Position numbers and translations under genes: made by a program. This document shows, piece after piece, positions 8,210 through 16,332 of a DNA stretch of 64,000 bases; within the stretch, counting starts at the first letter, position 1, and each line of letters starts with the position of its first letter. The notes under the pieces were generated by a model, which did not search any database, was not told the DNA's origin, and worked only from the letters and a program-made list of their open reading frames with translations. The stretch is from Flavobacterium ovatum. GTDB taxonomy: Bacteria > Bacteroidota > Bacteroidia > Flavobacteriales > Flavobacteriaceae. The stretch spans positions 1,426,001 to 1,490,000 of the forward strand of contig NZ_CP160035.1 in NCBI RefSeq assembly GCF_040703125.1, read 5' to 3'.

Positions 8210-9244
8210 TTATGATTGTTCTATGAAATTGTGAATGACAATAGGGACTGGGAAAGTGGTTAAATCCTCTTGACTAATTCCTTTTTCTACTTTGCCCTTT
8301 ATTTTGATGCCCCAAAATTTTATATGTAAATGTTGATGAGACAATTTATGTATGATGCTCTTTTCGTTGTGTTCTAAAATACTCACTATTGAATTTTGTT
8401 CGAATAATTCTTTGGTGATTTTATTTGAAATATATTCAAAACCTTCTTCTTTTTCCGTTTCAATTAATGGGAATTCATATAGGTTGTGCCAAATTCCTTT
8501 CTGAGTTCTTTTTTGTATTATAGTGTGGTTTTTTTCGTCTTCGACTACTATATAGTTAAAGTATCTATTTCTGATTTTTAGCTTTTTTGATTTTACAGGT
8601 AAACTGGCTACTTTCTTTTTTTGTAAAGCTAAACAGCTATTGTTGAAAATGCAGTTGTTGCAGTTAGGGTTTTTAGGAACACATTGTAATGCGCCAAATT
8701 CCATAATGGCTTGATTAAAAATCGCAGGATTGTCTTGAGGTATTAGTTCTGCAGCCAAAGATGTAAATTCTTTTTTGGCGGAAGCCTGAGTAATATCAGT
8801 TTCAATATCAAAATAACGTGAAAGGACTCTGAATACATTTCCGTCTACAACAGGGACCACTTCATTATAGGCGAAAGAAGCAATTGCAGCGGCAGTATAT
8901 TCTCCTACCCCTTTTAGTTTTAGCAAGTCATTGTAGTTGTTTGGGAATTTTCCGTTTAAATCATAAGCTATGTATTGTGCTGTTTTGTGTAAGTTTCTAG
9001 CACGAGAATAGTAACCGAGTCCTTGCCATAATTTTAGAACTTGTTCTTCGTTTGCTTTAGCTAAATCAAAAACGGTTGGAAAAGTAGTTGTAAAAGATGA
9101 AAAATAAGGCATTCCTTGCGCTACTCGGGTCTGTTGTAGCATGATTTCAGATAGCCAAATGTAGTATGGATTGGTTGTTTTTCGCCATGGTAAATCGCGT
9201 TTATTTTGTAAATACCAAGAAATTAATAAGTTATGGAAAATCAT
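8210..9244 (-). CDS. mutY: A/G-specific adenine DNA glycosylase MutY
   Basis: MutY removes adenine mispaired with 8-oxoguanine. Residues E33 (in LSEIMLQQTRV) and D134 (in VPVVDGNVFRV) are the catalytic pair. A helix-hairpin-helix lies at about 109-128 (LKGVGEYTAAAIASFA). C188, C195, C198 and C204 form the C-x6-C-x2-C-x5-C cluster that holds the [4Fe-4S] centre. The C-terminal third is the NUDIX-like domain that reads the 8-oxoguanine. The 344-residue length is normal. It is divergent from hup. Confidence 0.97.
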   Translation of the reverse strand: MIFHNLLISWYLQNKRDLPWRKTTNPYYIWLSEIMLQQTRVAQGMPYFSSFTTTFPTVFDLAKANEEQVLKLWQGLGYYSRARNLHKTAQYIAYDLNGKFPNNYNDLLKLKGVGEYTAAAIASFAYNEVVPVVDGNVFRVLSRYFDIETDITQASAKKEFTSLAAELIPQDNPAIFNQAIMEFGALQCVPKNPNCNNCIFNNSCLALQKKKVASLPVKSKKLKIRNRYFNYIVVEDEKNHTIIQKRTQKGIWHNLYEFPLIETEKEEGFEYISNKITKELFEQNSIVSILEHNEKSIIHKLSHQHLHIKFWGIKIKGKVEKGISQEDLTTFPVPIVIHNFIEQS

Positions 9245-9261
9245 TGTAAAATATTTGTGAA

Positions 9262-9269
9262 CAAAAGTA
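9262..9269 (-). promoter_or_regulatory. Predicted -7 box for mutY
   Basis: The minus strand reads TACTTTTG, 17 bases before the mutY start codon. No obvious -33 element is visible. Confidence 0.45.
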
Positions 9270-9302
9270 AAAGTTTATATGATTAAAATTTAATGAATTA
9301 GC

Positions 9303-9334
9303 TTGATTTATTGTTTTTTAAATCCCTATATTTG
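9303..9334 (+). promoter_or_regulatory. Predicted promoter of the HU gene
   Basis: TATATTTG (9327-9334) is an exact TAnnTTTG box. A TTG at 9303-9305 lies 21 bases upstream. The ATG at 9379 would have a leader of about 40 bases. Confidence 0.65.
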
Positions 9335-9378
9335 CACACTCAAAAAAAATTATTACAAAATAATAAATAGGAAAGAAA

Positions 9379-9669
9379 ATGACGAAAGCAGATATCGTAG
9401 CAAAAATTTCAGAAAAACTAGGACTTGAAAAAGGTGATGTTCAAGCAACAGTTGAAACTTTTATGGAAGAAGTAAAAAATTCTTTAGAAACTGGAGACAA
9501 CGTATATTTAAGAGGTTTTGGAAGTTTTATCGTAAAAACGAGAGCTGAGAAAACAGGAAGAAATATTTCTAAGAACACTACAATCAAAATCCCTGCACAC
9601 AACATTCCCGCTTTCAAACCTGCAAAAGTTTTTGTAGAAGGAGTAAAAACAAATAACGAAGCAAAATAA
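9379..9669 (+). CDS. hup: HU-family DNA-binding protein
   Basis: This is a histone-like nucleoid protein that bends and compacts DNA as a dimer. The 96-residue sequence begins MTKADIVAKISEKLGLEKGD and has the family core RGFGSFIVKTRAEKTGRNIS before the DNA-binding arm, whose tip carries N-I-P-A-F-K-P. The position between mutY and rng is conserved in Bacteroidota. A 30-residue basic protein gene follows 29 bases later, before a terminator. Confidence 0.96.
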   Translation: MTKADIVAKISEKLGLEKGDVQATVETFMEEVKNSLETGDNVYLRGFGSFIVKTRAEKTGRNISKNTTIKIPAHNIPAFKPAKVFVEGVKTNNEAK

Positions 9670-9698
9670 TATTATTAATCATAAAAATCTAAAAGATT

Positions 9699-9791
9699 AT
9701 GCCAAGTGGTAAAAAAAGAAAAAGACATAAGGTTGCTACTCACAAACGTAAAAAAAGAGCGAGAGCTAACCGTCACAAGAAGAAAAAGTAG
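9699..9791 (+). CDS. Small very basic protein, 30 residues
   Basis: ATG (9699) to TAG (9791) encodes 30 residues, MPSGKKRKRHKVATHKRKKR followed by ARANRHKKKK; more than half are Lys, Arg or His. I recognise nearly the same sequence from many Bacteroidota genomes at this position, after HU and before rng, which argues that it is a real gene. The charge suggests binding to rRNA or DNA; a small ribosome-associated protein is my best guess, but nothing in the sequence proves it. Its stop codon lies inside the stem of a terminator, so it is the last gene of the HU transcript. Confidence 0.85.
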   Translation: MPSGKKRKRHKVATHKRKKRARANRHKKKK

Positions 9792-9813
9792 TTTATAACT
9801 ACTTTTTTCTTTT
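9786..9813 (+). terminator. Terminator of the HU / small basic protein transcript
   Basis: A perfect stem AAGTAGTT (9786-9793) / AACTACTT (9797-9804) with a TAT loop is followed by a T-rich run. The left arm contains the stop codon of the 30-residue gene, so termination and translation end are coupled in space. Confidence 0.85.
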
Positions 9814-9838
9814 TAAAAGTTCATTGAAATTGAAAATT

Positions 9839-10018
9839 AGTCATCAGTTCTCAGTTATAAGTCATCAGTTTACTAGTGACTCAAAATTGAGAACTGCCAG
9901 CTGATTTTCTCCGGGTAAAAAACCTGTTTAAATTATTGTTTAATCCATCCTTGAGAAGTTGATGGTTAGTAGGTGATTGTTGATGGATTTTTTCCAACAA
10001 CCAACAACTAACAACCAA
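9839..10018. repeat. Intergenic direct and inverted repeats upstream of rng
   Basis: The unit GTCATCAGTT occurs at about 9840 and again at 9861-9870. A nine-base inverted repeat pairs CAGTTCTCA (9845-9853) with TGAGAACTG (9888-9896). Further on, a GTTGATGG-rich stretch (about 9957-9987) is matched imperfectly in inverse by CCAACAACCAACAACTAACA (from 9993). Such simple repeats are common between flavobacterial genes. No gene and no clear promoter box is seen, although rng must start from here or by readthrough. Confidence 0.6.
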
Positions 10019-10046
10019 TGACCCATTCACGGATAAAAATTTACAA

Positions 10047-11591
10047 ATGAATAAAGAATTAATCATTAGATCTAGTTCTGATTTCGTAGATTTTGCCTTA
10101 TTAAAAGATGGAAAACTAATTGAATTACACAAAGAAGAAGAAAAAAGCAACTTTCAAGTTGGTGATATATTTATTGCCAAAATAAGGAAACCCGTTGCTG
10201 GACTTAATGCTGCTTTTGTAAATGTAGGCTTTGAAAAAGACGCCTTTTTACATTATCACGATTTAGGACCTAACTTATCTTCCCAACTGAAATTCATAAA
10301 ACTTGTAAGCGCAGGTAAATTAAAAGATTTCTCCCTAAAAAACTTTCAGTTTGAAAAAGAGATAGAAAAGGACGGAACAATTACTAATGTAATCAACGCC
10401 AATCAATCTATCTTAGTACAAGTAGTCAAAGAACCTATATCTACCAAAGGACCAAGGATAAGCGCTGAGCTTTCTCTGGCAGGTAGATTTATTGTTTTGG
10501 TCCCTTTCTCTGATCGCGTTTCTATTTCTCAAAAAATAGAAAACAAAAAAGAAAAAGACCGTTTGAAAAAACTTGTACAATCCATCAAACCAAAAGGATT
10601 TGGTGTTATTGTTCGCACAGTAGCCGAAGGCAAAAATACAGCCGAATTAGAAAAAGATTTGCAGAACCTGCTAGACAGATGGACTGCAATGTGTAAAAAA
10701 TTACCAACTGCTCAGCATCCGTCCAAAGTATTAGGAGAACTCAATAGAGCTTCTTCAATATTAAGAGATGTATTCAATGATACTTTTAGTAGCATTCAGA
10801 TAGATGATGAAGAGTTGTACAACCAAACTAAGGATTACCTGCAAGAAATTGCACCTTCCAAACAATCTATTGTTAAGTTTTATCAATCAAAAGACACACC
10901 AATTTTTGAGAAATACAACATAGAGAGACAAATCAAAACATCCTTTGGGAAAACTGTTTCCATGAGTAAAGGAGCTTATCTTATAATAGAACATACTGAA
11001 GCTTTGCACGTCATTGACGTCAACAGTGGGAACCGTTCTAATAAAGCCACCAATCAGGAAGATACCGCAATGGAAGTAAATATGATTGCTGCCGGTGAAA
11101 TCGCTAGACAATTACGTCTACGTGACATGGGCGGAATTATTGTAATTGATTTTATCGACATGTCTAATCCCGAAAACCGGAAAGTCTTGTTTGACTTCCT
11201 TCGAGAAGAAATGAACGATGATAAAGCAAAACACAAGATTTTACCCCCAAGTAAATTTGGATTAGTTCAAATTACAAGACAAAGGGTAAGACCAGAAGTA
11301 AATATCAAAACTAGAGAAGAAGATCCAAACGATGTAAATGGCGAAATTGAAGCGCCAATTTTAATCATTGATAAAATCAAATCAGATCTAGATAGAGTAT
11401 TAAAAATCCACAAGAACGTTGTGCTTAATGCACATCCATTTGTGGCTGCATACCTCAGTAAAGGTTTTCCATCATTACGTTCAAAATGGTTTCTTGAACA
11501 TAAAAAATGGGTGAAAATTATACCACGTGACGCTTACACGTACTTAGAGTATCATTTCTATGATAAAAACGGAAATGCTATAAACGAATAA
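10047..11591 (+). CDS. rng: Ribonuclease G (Rne/Rng family)
   Basis: This is an endoribonuclease of the RNase E/G family that processes rRNA precursors and degrades mRNA. An S1-like RNA-binding region lies near residues 35-125. The catalytic core has acidic residues in HVIDVNSGN (about 320-330) and IIVIDFIDM (about 365-372) that bind magnesium. At 514 residues it is RNase G-like, without the long RNase E tail. The CPxC zinc-link motif that normally follows the TRQR segment is missing: here TRQRVRPEVNIKTREED runs on without any cysteine. The start ATG at 10047 is clear. Confidence 0.93.
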   Translation: MNKELIIRSSSDFVDFALLKDGKLIELHKEEEKSNFQVGDIFIAKIRKPVAGLNAAFVNVGFEKDAFLHYHDLGPNLSSQLKFIKLVSAGKLKDFSLKNFQFEKEIEKDGTITNVINANQSILVQVVKEPISTKGPRISAELSLAGRFIVLVPFSDRVSISQKIENKKEKDRLKKLVQSIKPKGFGVIVRTVAEGKNTAELEKDLQNLLDRWTAMCKKLPTAQHPSKVLGELNRASSILRDVFNDTFSSIQIDDEELYNQTKDYLQEIAPSKQSIVKFYQSKDTPIFEKYNIERQIKTSFGKTVSMSKGAYLIIEHTEALHVIDVNSGNRSNKATNQEDTAMEVNMIAAGEIARQLRLRDMGGIIVIDFIDMSNPENRKVLFDFLREEMNDDKAKHKILPPSKFGLVQITRQRVRPEVNIKTREEDPNDVNGEIEAPILIIDKIKSDLDRVLKIHKNVVLNAHPFVAAYLSKGFPSLRSKWFLEHKKWVKIIPRDAYTYLEYHFYDKNGNAINE

Positions 11592-11593
11592 AC

Positions 11594-11628
11594 AAAAACC
11601 GCCTCTCGTTGAGATTGGCGGTTTTTTT
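11594..11628 (+). terminator. Terminator of rng
   Basis: The stem AAAAACCGCC...GGCGGTTTTT, with an inner TCTC-GTT-GAGA hairpin, ends in seven T and begins three bases after the rng stop codon. Confidence 0.92.
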
Positions 11629-11726
11629 GTGTCTTGTTGTGTGCGATAATTGTTGATTGTAGGTGATAGAAAAGTTAAATTTACCCATTTTAATGTTGTT
11701 TCTTTGTGATTAATTAAAGCGTTATT

Positions 11727-12764
11727 ATGAATTATTTTGTCTTTTTTTTAGGAGTTTTGTTACTCATTATTACCATTAATGATTTAATCAATACTTCTTT
11801 GTCTGTTAGAGGAGCTGGTTTTCTTACTCGAAGACTTTCAAAATTTGTTTGGAGTTTAGTATTGCTAATAAGTAAAAAAACACAGAGAAAAAAAATCCTC
11901 GATCTTGGGGGAGCTATAATTCTAGTTTCGATTCTAGTAAATTGGATATTGCTAATATGGATTTCTGCTAGTTTGCTATTTATTAGTTATCCGGATTCGT
12001 TGATGAATGTGGAGACTAATACTCGTACAACAATAATGAATAAGATATTTTTTACAGGATATACCTTATCTACTTTGGGATTAGGAGATATGGAGCCCGC
12101 TGGGCCTTTCTGGGATGTGCTTACTGCAATATTATCATTTGCTGGATTAATCTTGATTTCTATCGCTATTACATACTTACTTCCAGTTGTTTCGGCCGAA
12201 ATAGTAAAAAGACGAATAAGCGTTTATATCAACACTCTAGGCACTTCTGTTGAAGATATACTGATGAATTATTGGAATGGAAAAGATTTTAAGGAGTTAG
12301 AACAGCCTTTTGTGTCCTTAACAGATTCTATTATTTTGCATGCTCAAAACCATAAAGCATATTCTGTGTTGCATTTTTTTCATTCGTCAGACAAGAAAGA
12401 AGCCTTTGTGATTAATCTTATAAATCTTGATGAAGCCCTGACTGTATTATTACATAATGTTTCGGCAGAGCAACAACCTTCATTAAATGTGCTTTTAAGG
12501 TTACGAAAAGCCATTACAAGTTACCTTATAACACTACCAGCAGCTTTTATTATTCCTGGAATTGAATGTCCACCAGTAATAAATCTTAGTGGTCTTGAGA
12601 ATGAAGGTGTCAAAATTATAAACCCTGATGCTGCTGGTCTGAAGTATGAAAAACTTACAACTAGACGTCGATTACTGTTGTCACTACTTAAAGATGATGG
12701 CTGGGATTGGGCTGACCTTGTGTCTGGTGCTTACGATCATGAAATGGATTCGATAGGACATTAA
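11727..12764 (+). CDS. Two-TM potassium-channel-like membrane protein
   Basis: The 345-residue protein has hydrophobic segments at about 1-20, 60-88 and 131-155. Between the last two lies a pore loop with T-L-G-L-G-D at 116-121, close to the potassium selectivity filter TVGYGD. Because the filter reads GLGD, selectivity cannot be assumed. The remaining 180 residues are a soluble cytosolic domain without an RCK nucleotide-binding motif that I can see. It stands alone after the rng terminator. Confidence 0.8.
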   Translation: MNYFVFFLGVLLLIITINDLINTSLSVRGAGFLTRRLSKFVWSLVLLISKKTQRKKILDLGGAIILVSILVNWILLIWISASLLFISYPDSLMNVETNTRTTIMNKIFFTGYTLSTLGLGDMEPAGPFWDVLTAILSFAGLILISIAITYLLPVVSAEIVKRRISVYINTLGTSVEDILMNYWNGKDFKELEQPFVSLTDSIILHAQNHKAYSVLHFFHSSDKKEAFVINLINLDEALTVLLHNVSAEQQPSLNVLLRLRKAITSYLITLPAAFIIPGIECPPVINLSGLENEGVKIINPDAAGLKYEKLTTRRRLLLSLLKDDGWDWADLVSGAYDHEMDSIGH

Positions 12765-12840
12765 TTTTTTGTGTTCTATTAATAATTGTATATTTTAGAA
12801 TAAGATTTTTTTTGAACAATATATTTCGTTTTTGTATTAC

Positions 12841-12927
12841 CACTTCCAGCTACGTTACGATTTTCGAATCGTCGGGTGCCTAACGAAAAGTTTTGTATTC
12901 TATTTTAAATAACATGTAATGGAAGTG
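12841..12927. repeat. Nested inverted repeats in the gap after the channel gene
   Basis: An outer pair CACTTCCA (12841-12848) / TGGAAGTG (12920-12927) encloses a stem CGTTACGATT (12853-12862), TTCG loop, AATCGT (12867-12872) that continues with AACG (12882-12885) after a nine-base bulge. This patch is more GC-rich than its AT-rich surroundings. It could be a structured RNA or the trace of a small mobile element. The rest of 12765-13018 shows nothing. Confidence 0.4.
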
Positions 12928-13018
12928 TTTATAGCAATTAAAGGGGTTTCTGTGGTCAATTTGTGATTTTGATTAAGTTAGTTGTTTTAGTCATTGATAA
13001 AATTGTAAATATGTTTTT

Positions 13019-14185
13019 TTAAACGTTAACAGCTCTTATTAAACGTTGTTTTCTGTGTAAAAAAACTAGTGTAAAAACCACGCCAAGAAGGGCCATTGTT
13101 ATACCAACTAAATTTGGTGAGGTGTAACTAAATCCTGCAATCAAAGGTAATCCACCCAAGAAAGCGCCTAAAGCATTTCCAATATTAAATGCTGCTTGAA
13201 TAGTTGCTGAGGCAATCATTTCAGCGCCAACTGCGGTTTTGATCATCAATATTTGCACTGGTGCTACTAATGCAAATGAAAAAAATCCTGATGTAAAAAC
13301 TAAAACAAGGCTTAAATAAGGATTGGATGAAAATAAAAACACCAACGTTAAGTCAAGTGCTATCGATAATAATAAACAAATGATTGTCTTCTCTGGAGAG
13401 TATTTATCAGCTAATTTTCCTCCTATGAAATTCCCAACGACCATTCCCAAGCCTGCCAAGATTAAGATAAAAGGGACATCGGCTGCTGCAAAACCAGAGA
13501 CTTCTGTTAGCAAAGGCGCAATATAGCTTATCCAGCAAAAGAAACCTCCGGAACCTATAGCGGTGATTAAAATAACGAGCCAAGCATCTGGTTTCTTGAA
13601 AAATTGCAATTGATTTTTGATTGTTTCTTCCGATTTTGCTTCCAATTCTGGCATCCAAAACTTTATAGCTATAAAAGTAATCGCGCCAATTATCCCAATG
13701 ATTATAAAAGTATAGCGCCAACTATAATGGTGTCCGATATAAGTTCCTATTGGTACCCCCACAACATTGGCAATGGTAAGTCCAAGAAACATTACGGATA
13801 TTGCCTGCGCTTCTTTCCCTTTGTCAGCAAGTCGGCTGGCAACCACGGCACCTACACCAAAAAATGCCCCATGCGGTAATCCCGAAAGGAATCTGGAAAC
13901 AAATAGAAAATCATAATTTGGAGCAATAATGGATAATGAATTAAAGAATGCTAGTAAAGCTGCAAGTATCAAAAGCGTTCTTTTAGGGGGGTAATTTCTG
14001 GTGACAATTACTAGTATTGGCGCTCCAATGACAACTCCTAGTGCATAGGCTGAAATTAAATATCCAGCTACTGGAATGCTAACCTTTAAATTAGTAGCAA
14101 TATCTGGTAATAATCCCATCATAACAAATTCGGTTATTCCAATGGTTAAACCACCTAGAGATAGAGATAGAAGGCTTTTTTTCAT
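13019..14185 (-). CDS. MFS transporter of the DHA1/AraJ type
   Basis: The product has twelve predicted membrane segments and starts MKKSLLSLSLGGLTIGITEF, with MGLLPDIA as in sugar-efflux and multidrug members of the DHA1 group. I start at the ATG at 14185; an in-frame TTG at 14218 overlaps the promoter box and is unlikely. It is transcribed away from an AraC-type regulator gene 96 bases away. That arrangement suggests the regulator controls the exporter. The substrate is not determinable. Confidence 0.88.
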   Translation of the reverse strand: MKKSLLSLSLGGLTIGITEFVMMGLLPDIATNLKVSIPVAGYLISAYALGVVIGAPILVIVTRNYPPKRTLLILAALLAFFNSLSIIAPNYDFLFVSRFLSGLPHGAFFGVGAVVASRLADKGKEAQAISVMFLGLTIANVVGVPIGTYIGHHYSWRYTFIIIGIIGAITFIAIKFWMPELEAKSEETIKNQLQFFKKPDAWLVILITAIGSGGFFCWISYIAPLLTEVSGFAAADVPFILILAGLGMVVGNFIGGKLADKYSPEKTIICLLLSIALDLTLVFLFSSNPYLSLVLVFTSGFFSFALVAPVQILMIKTAVGAEMIASATIQAAFNIGNALGAFLGGLPLIAGFSYTSPNLVGITMALLGVVFTLVFLHRKQRLIRAVNV

Positions 14186-14215
14186 TATATAGATTTTATA
14201 TCTGTTTTGTAGATG

Positions 14216-14223
14216 CAAAATTA
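14216..14223 (-). promoter_or_regulatory. Predicted -7 box for the MFS gene
   Basis: The minus strand reads TAATTTTG, 30 bases before the ATG at 14185. This supports the shorter start for the transporter. Confidence 0.5.
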
Positions 14224-14256
14224 TTGATTAAGCAGACTGAATAAGTTGTAAATTTG
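14224..14256 (+). promoter_or_regulatory. Predicted promoter of the AraC-family gene
   Basis: TAAATTTG (14249-14256) matches TAnnTTTG, with TTG (14224-14226) 22 bases upstream; the ATG is at 14282. It abuts the divergent MFS box, so one bound regulator could affect both. Confidence 0.5.
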
Positions 14257-14281
14257 TTTTATATAATTGTAATTATCAGCT

Positions 14282-15109
14282 ATGCGTAAATTAAAACAAT
14301 TTGACACTTTAGTACTGGATCAGTTTGAAGAGGATCAGTTTCATCTCCCTGCTCATAGTCATAACTATTATGAAATCATCTATATTGTTAAAGGGAGCGG
14401 TATCCATCATTTGAATGCAAATTTACTGGCCTATAAGTCAGGTGATTTATTTGTAATATCACCTGATGATGAGCATTATTTTGATATTAAAAAAAGGACT
14501 GGTTTTGTTTTTATCAAATTTACTGACAACTATTTTAATTCTAATAAAAAGCTTTCTTGTGATGAGTTTCTACTGAATACACCTGAAAACTTTATGCGTG
14601 AAAAAGTTCTTAAAGAGAATGTTTTAGAGTTAGATGCCTCTTGTAGGTTGATATTGAAAAACACAGTTGAGAATATTATGTCCTATAACGGTAAAACAGA
14701 TATTTCTACTTCACCAATTATGTTTTATCAAATTTTATCCATTTTTGGATTGATTAAAGAAAGTATATCTGCTATGAATCTCAAAATGGTAGGAGCTGGA
14801 ATTGATAATGATGTAATTATAACCTATATCCATCAAAATGTATATGAGCCTAAGTTGATTCAAATCAAATCAATAGCTGTACATTTTAATATTTCTCATA
14901 CTTATTTCGGAACCTATTTTAAGCGAAATTTCTCAATCACTTACAGGGATTATATTCATACTCTTCGAATCAAATTAATTGAAAAGCGAATTTTGAGTAA
15001 GCAAATGTCAATTAAGCAAATTGCACATGAGTTTGGTTTTACTGATGAAAGTCATCTTTCTAATTATTTCAAGAAAAAGAAAAATAAAAGACCTAGTGAA
15101 TTAATTTAA
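14282..15109 (+). CDS. AraC-family transcriptional regulator
   Basis: The 275-residue protein has an N-terminal cupin-like sensing domain (about 1-100; HSHNYYEIIYIVKGSG is the usual AraC ligand-binding motif). The C-terminal AraC DNA-binding domain (about 175-275) has two helix-turn-helix units; the second includes IKQIAHEFGFTDESHLSNYF. It is divergent from the MFS gene and probably regulates it in response to a small ligand, likely a sugar or drug-like compound. The ligand cannot be told from sequence. Confidence 0.92.
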   Translation: MRKLKQFDTLVLDQFEEDQFHLPAHSHNYYEIIYIVKGSGIHHLNANLLAYKSGDLFVISPDDEHYFDIKKRTGFVFIKFTDNYFNSNKKLSCDEFLLNTPENFMREKVLKENVLELDASCRLILKNTVENIMSYNGKTDISTSPIMFYQILSIFGLIKESISAMNLKMVGAGIDNDVIITYIHQNVYEPKLIQIKSIAVHFNISHTYFGTYFKRNFSITYRDYIHTLRIKLIEKRILSKQMSIKQIAHEFGFTDESHLSNYFKKKKNKRPSELI

Positions 15110-15234
15110 TTTTGGTAAGAAAGGGGGCTTAACATGTAGTTTGCTTTCATAACAATTAGTTAAAGATTTGATTTTGTTATTACAAAATTCAATTTACCTT
15201 AACAAAACATTGTTCCTGTAGTTTTACAAAAAAC

Positions 15235-15243
15235 TAATTTTTG
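15235..15243 (+). promoter_or_regulatory. Possible -7 box four bases before the PAP2 start
   Basis: TAATTTTTG resembles TAnnTTTG but with three bases between TA and TTTG. Its G lies exactly four bases before the ATG at 15248, the same distance as for ruvB and queG in this window. Confidence 0.3.
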
Positions 15244-15247
15244 TAGA

Positions 15248-15946
15248 ATGAAATCCATTTTTAAAGTTATTATTCGGAACAAGCTGTACTACGGACTGAA
15301 CTTGTTTGTTATTTTGTTAGCAATTATCCTTTTGTGTCTGTTTTCAAGAGCGGAAGGTTTTATTTGGCTTAATCAATTTCATACGGGAAGTTTAGATTCT
15401 GTATTTGAAAATATTACATTTTTAGGTGACGGGTGGTTTATAATTATTAGTTCACTCGTTATTTTGTTATTTTTAAAACAACACCGTAACTTGGCTTTTA
15501 TTATCTTAATTTCTTATATTAGTTCAGGTTTATTTGCTCAAATAATCAAGAATATAATTACTTCTCCTAGGCCAAGCGTTTATTTTGAGATGCATCATTA
15601 TTTGTATTACTTAGACACTTTTGCGACTAGCCGAATAGGCTTTAATAGTTTTCCTTCGGGGCATACAGCTTCTTTTTTTGCGTTAGCGACTGTCTTGTCA
15701 GGATATTGTGAAAAAAGATATGTTTGTGTTTTGTTATTAGCACTGAGTGCGTTAGTTGGATATTCTAGAATTTATCTCGCGCATCATTTTTTAATTGATG
15801 TTTGCGCAGGTGCTGTGATTGGAATTGTATTTGGTGCATTATCTATTGTTTGGTTTGATCTTGTAATTTCTAATTCAAGAGTAAAAAACAAACTTCTTTT
15901 TTTTAAGTATCCGGGTAGGACTATGTCTAATTCTTCATCGATCTAA
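15248..15946 (+). CDS. PAP2-family membrane phosphatase
   Basis: The 232-residue membrane protein has the three PAP2 motifs: KNIITSPRP (about 101-109, K-x6-RP), FPSGHT (135-140), and SRIYLAHHFLIDV (about 178-190). Such enzymes dephosphorylate lipid phosphates such as undecaprenyl diphosphate, lipid A or phosphatidic acid at the periplasmic face. It is followed 7 bases later by a GtrA-like gene and then by an ArnT-like glycosyltransferase. This suggests a role in envelope lipid or glycan modification using a polyprenyl carrier. Confidence 0.92.
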   Translation: MKSIFKVIIRNKLYYGLNLFVILLAIILLCLFSRAEGFIWLNQFHTGSLDSVFENITFLGDGWFIIISSLVILLFLKQHRNLAFIILISYISSGLFAQIIKNIITSPRPSVYFEMHHYLYYLDTFATSRIGFNSFPSGHTASFFALATVLSGYCEKRYVCVLLLALSALVGYSRIYLAHHFLIDVCAGAVIGIVFGALSIVWFDLVISNSRVKNKLLFFKYPGRTMSNSSSI

Positions 15947-15953
15947 CTGAAGT

Positions 15954-16331
15954 ATGGATTTTTTTAAATTTTTAAAATTTGGATTTGTTGGGTTTTCCGG
16001 GTTGATTATTGATTTTTTTGTGACCTGGTTTTGTAAAGAAAAATTAAGTCTTAATAAATATTTAGCTAATGGATTCGGGTTTTTATTTGGGGTGACTAAT
16101 AATTATTTTTTAAATAAGTACTTTACATTTGAAGATACAGATCCGCATATTGGAGCACAATTTATTAGTTTTTTAATTATTGCTATCGTAGGTTTTAGTA
16201 TTAATACAACCGTTTTGTATTCGTTGCAAAAAAAGACTTCTATTGATTTTTATACTTGTAAAATCTTAGTTACTGTATTGGTTTTCTTTTGGAATTTCGG
16301 AGCTAATTCTTTTTATACTTTTAAAATATAG
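15954..16331 (+). CDS. GtrA-like membrane protein
   Basis: The 125-residue protein has four hydrophobic segments and begins MDFFKFLKFGFVGFSGLIID, with N-N-Y-F-L-N-K-Y-F-T-F, the typical GtrA motif. GtrA proteins are proposed flippases for polyprenyl-linked sugars that a partner glycosyltransferase uses at the periplasmic face. It sits 7 bases after the PAP2 gene and one base before the glycosyltransferase gene, so the three are certainly an operon. This fits the proposed role. Confidence 0.92.
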   Translation: MDFFKFLKFGFVGFSGLIIDFFVTWFCKEKLSLNKYLANGFGFLFGVTNNYFLNKYFTFEDTDPHIGAQFISFLIIAIVGFSINTTVLYSLQKKTSIDFYTCKILVTVLVFFWNFGANSFYTFKI

Positions 16332-16332
16332 T

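Noticed and set aside
9881..10150. 89-codon minus frame overlapping the rng start
   Set aside because: It is antisense to the start of rng and built from simple repeats and the rng sequence itself.
14186..14218. TTG start for the MFS transporter
   Set aside because: The TTG overlaps the predicted -7 box; the ATG at 14185 gives the usual N-terminus of the family.
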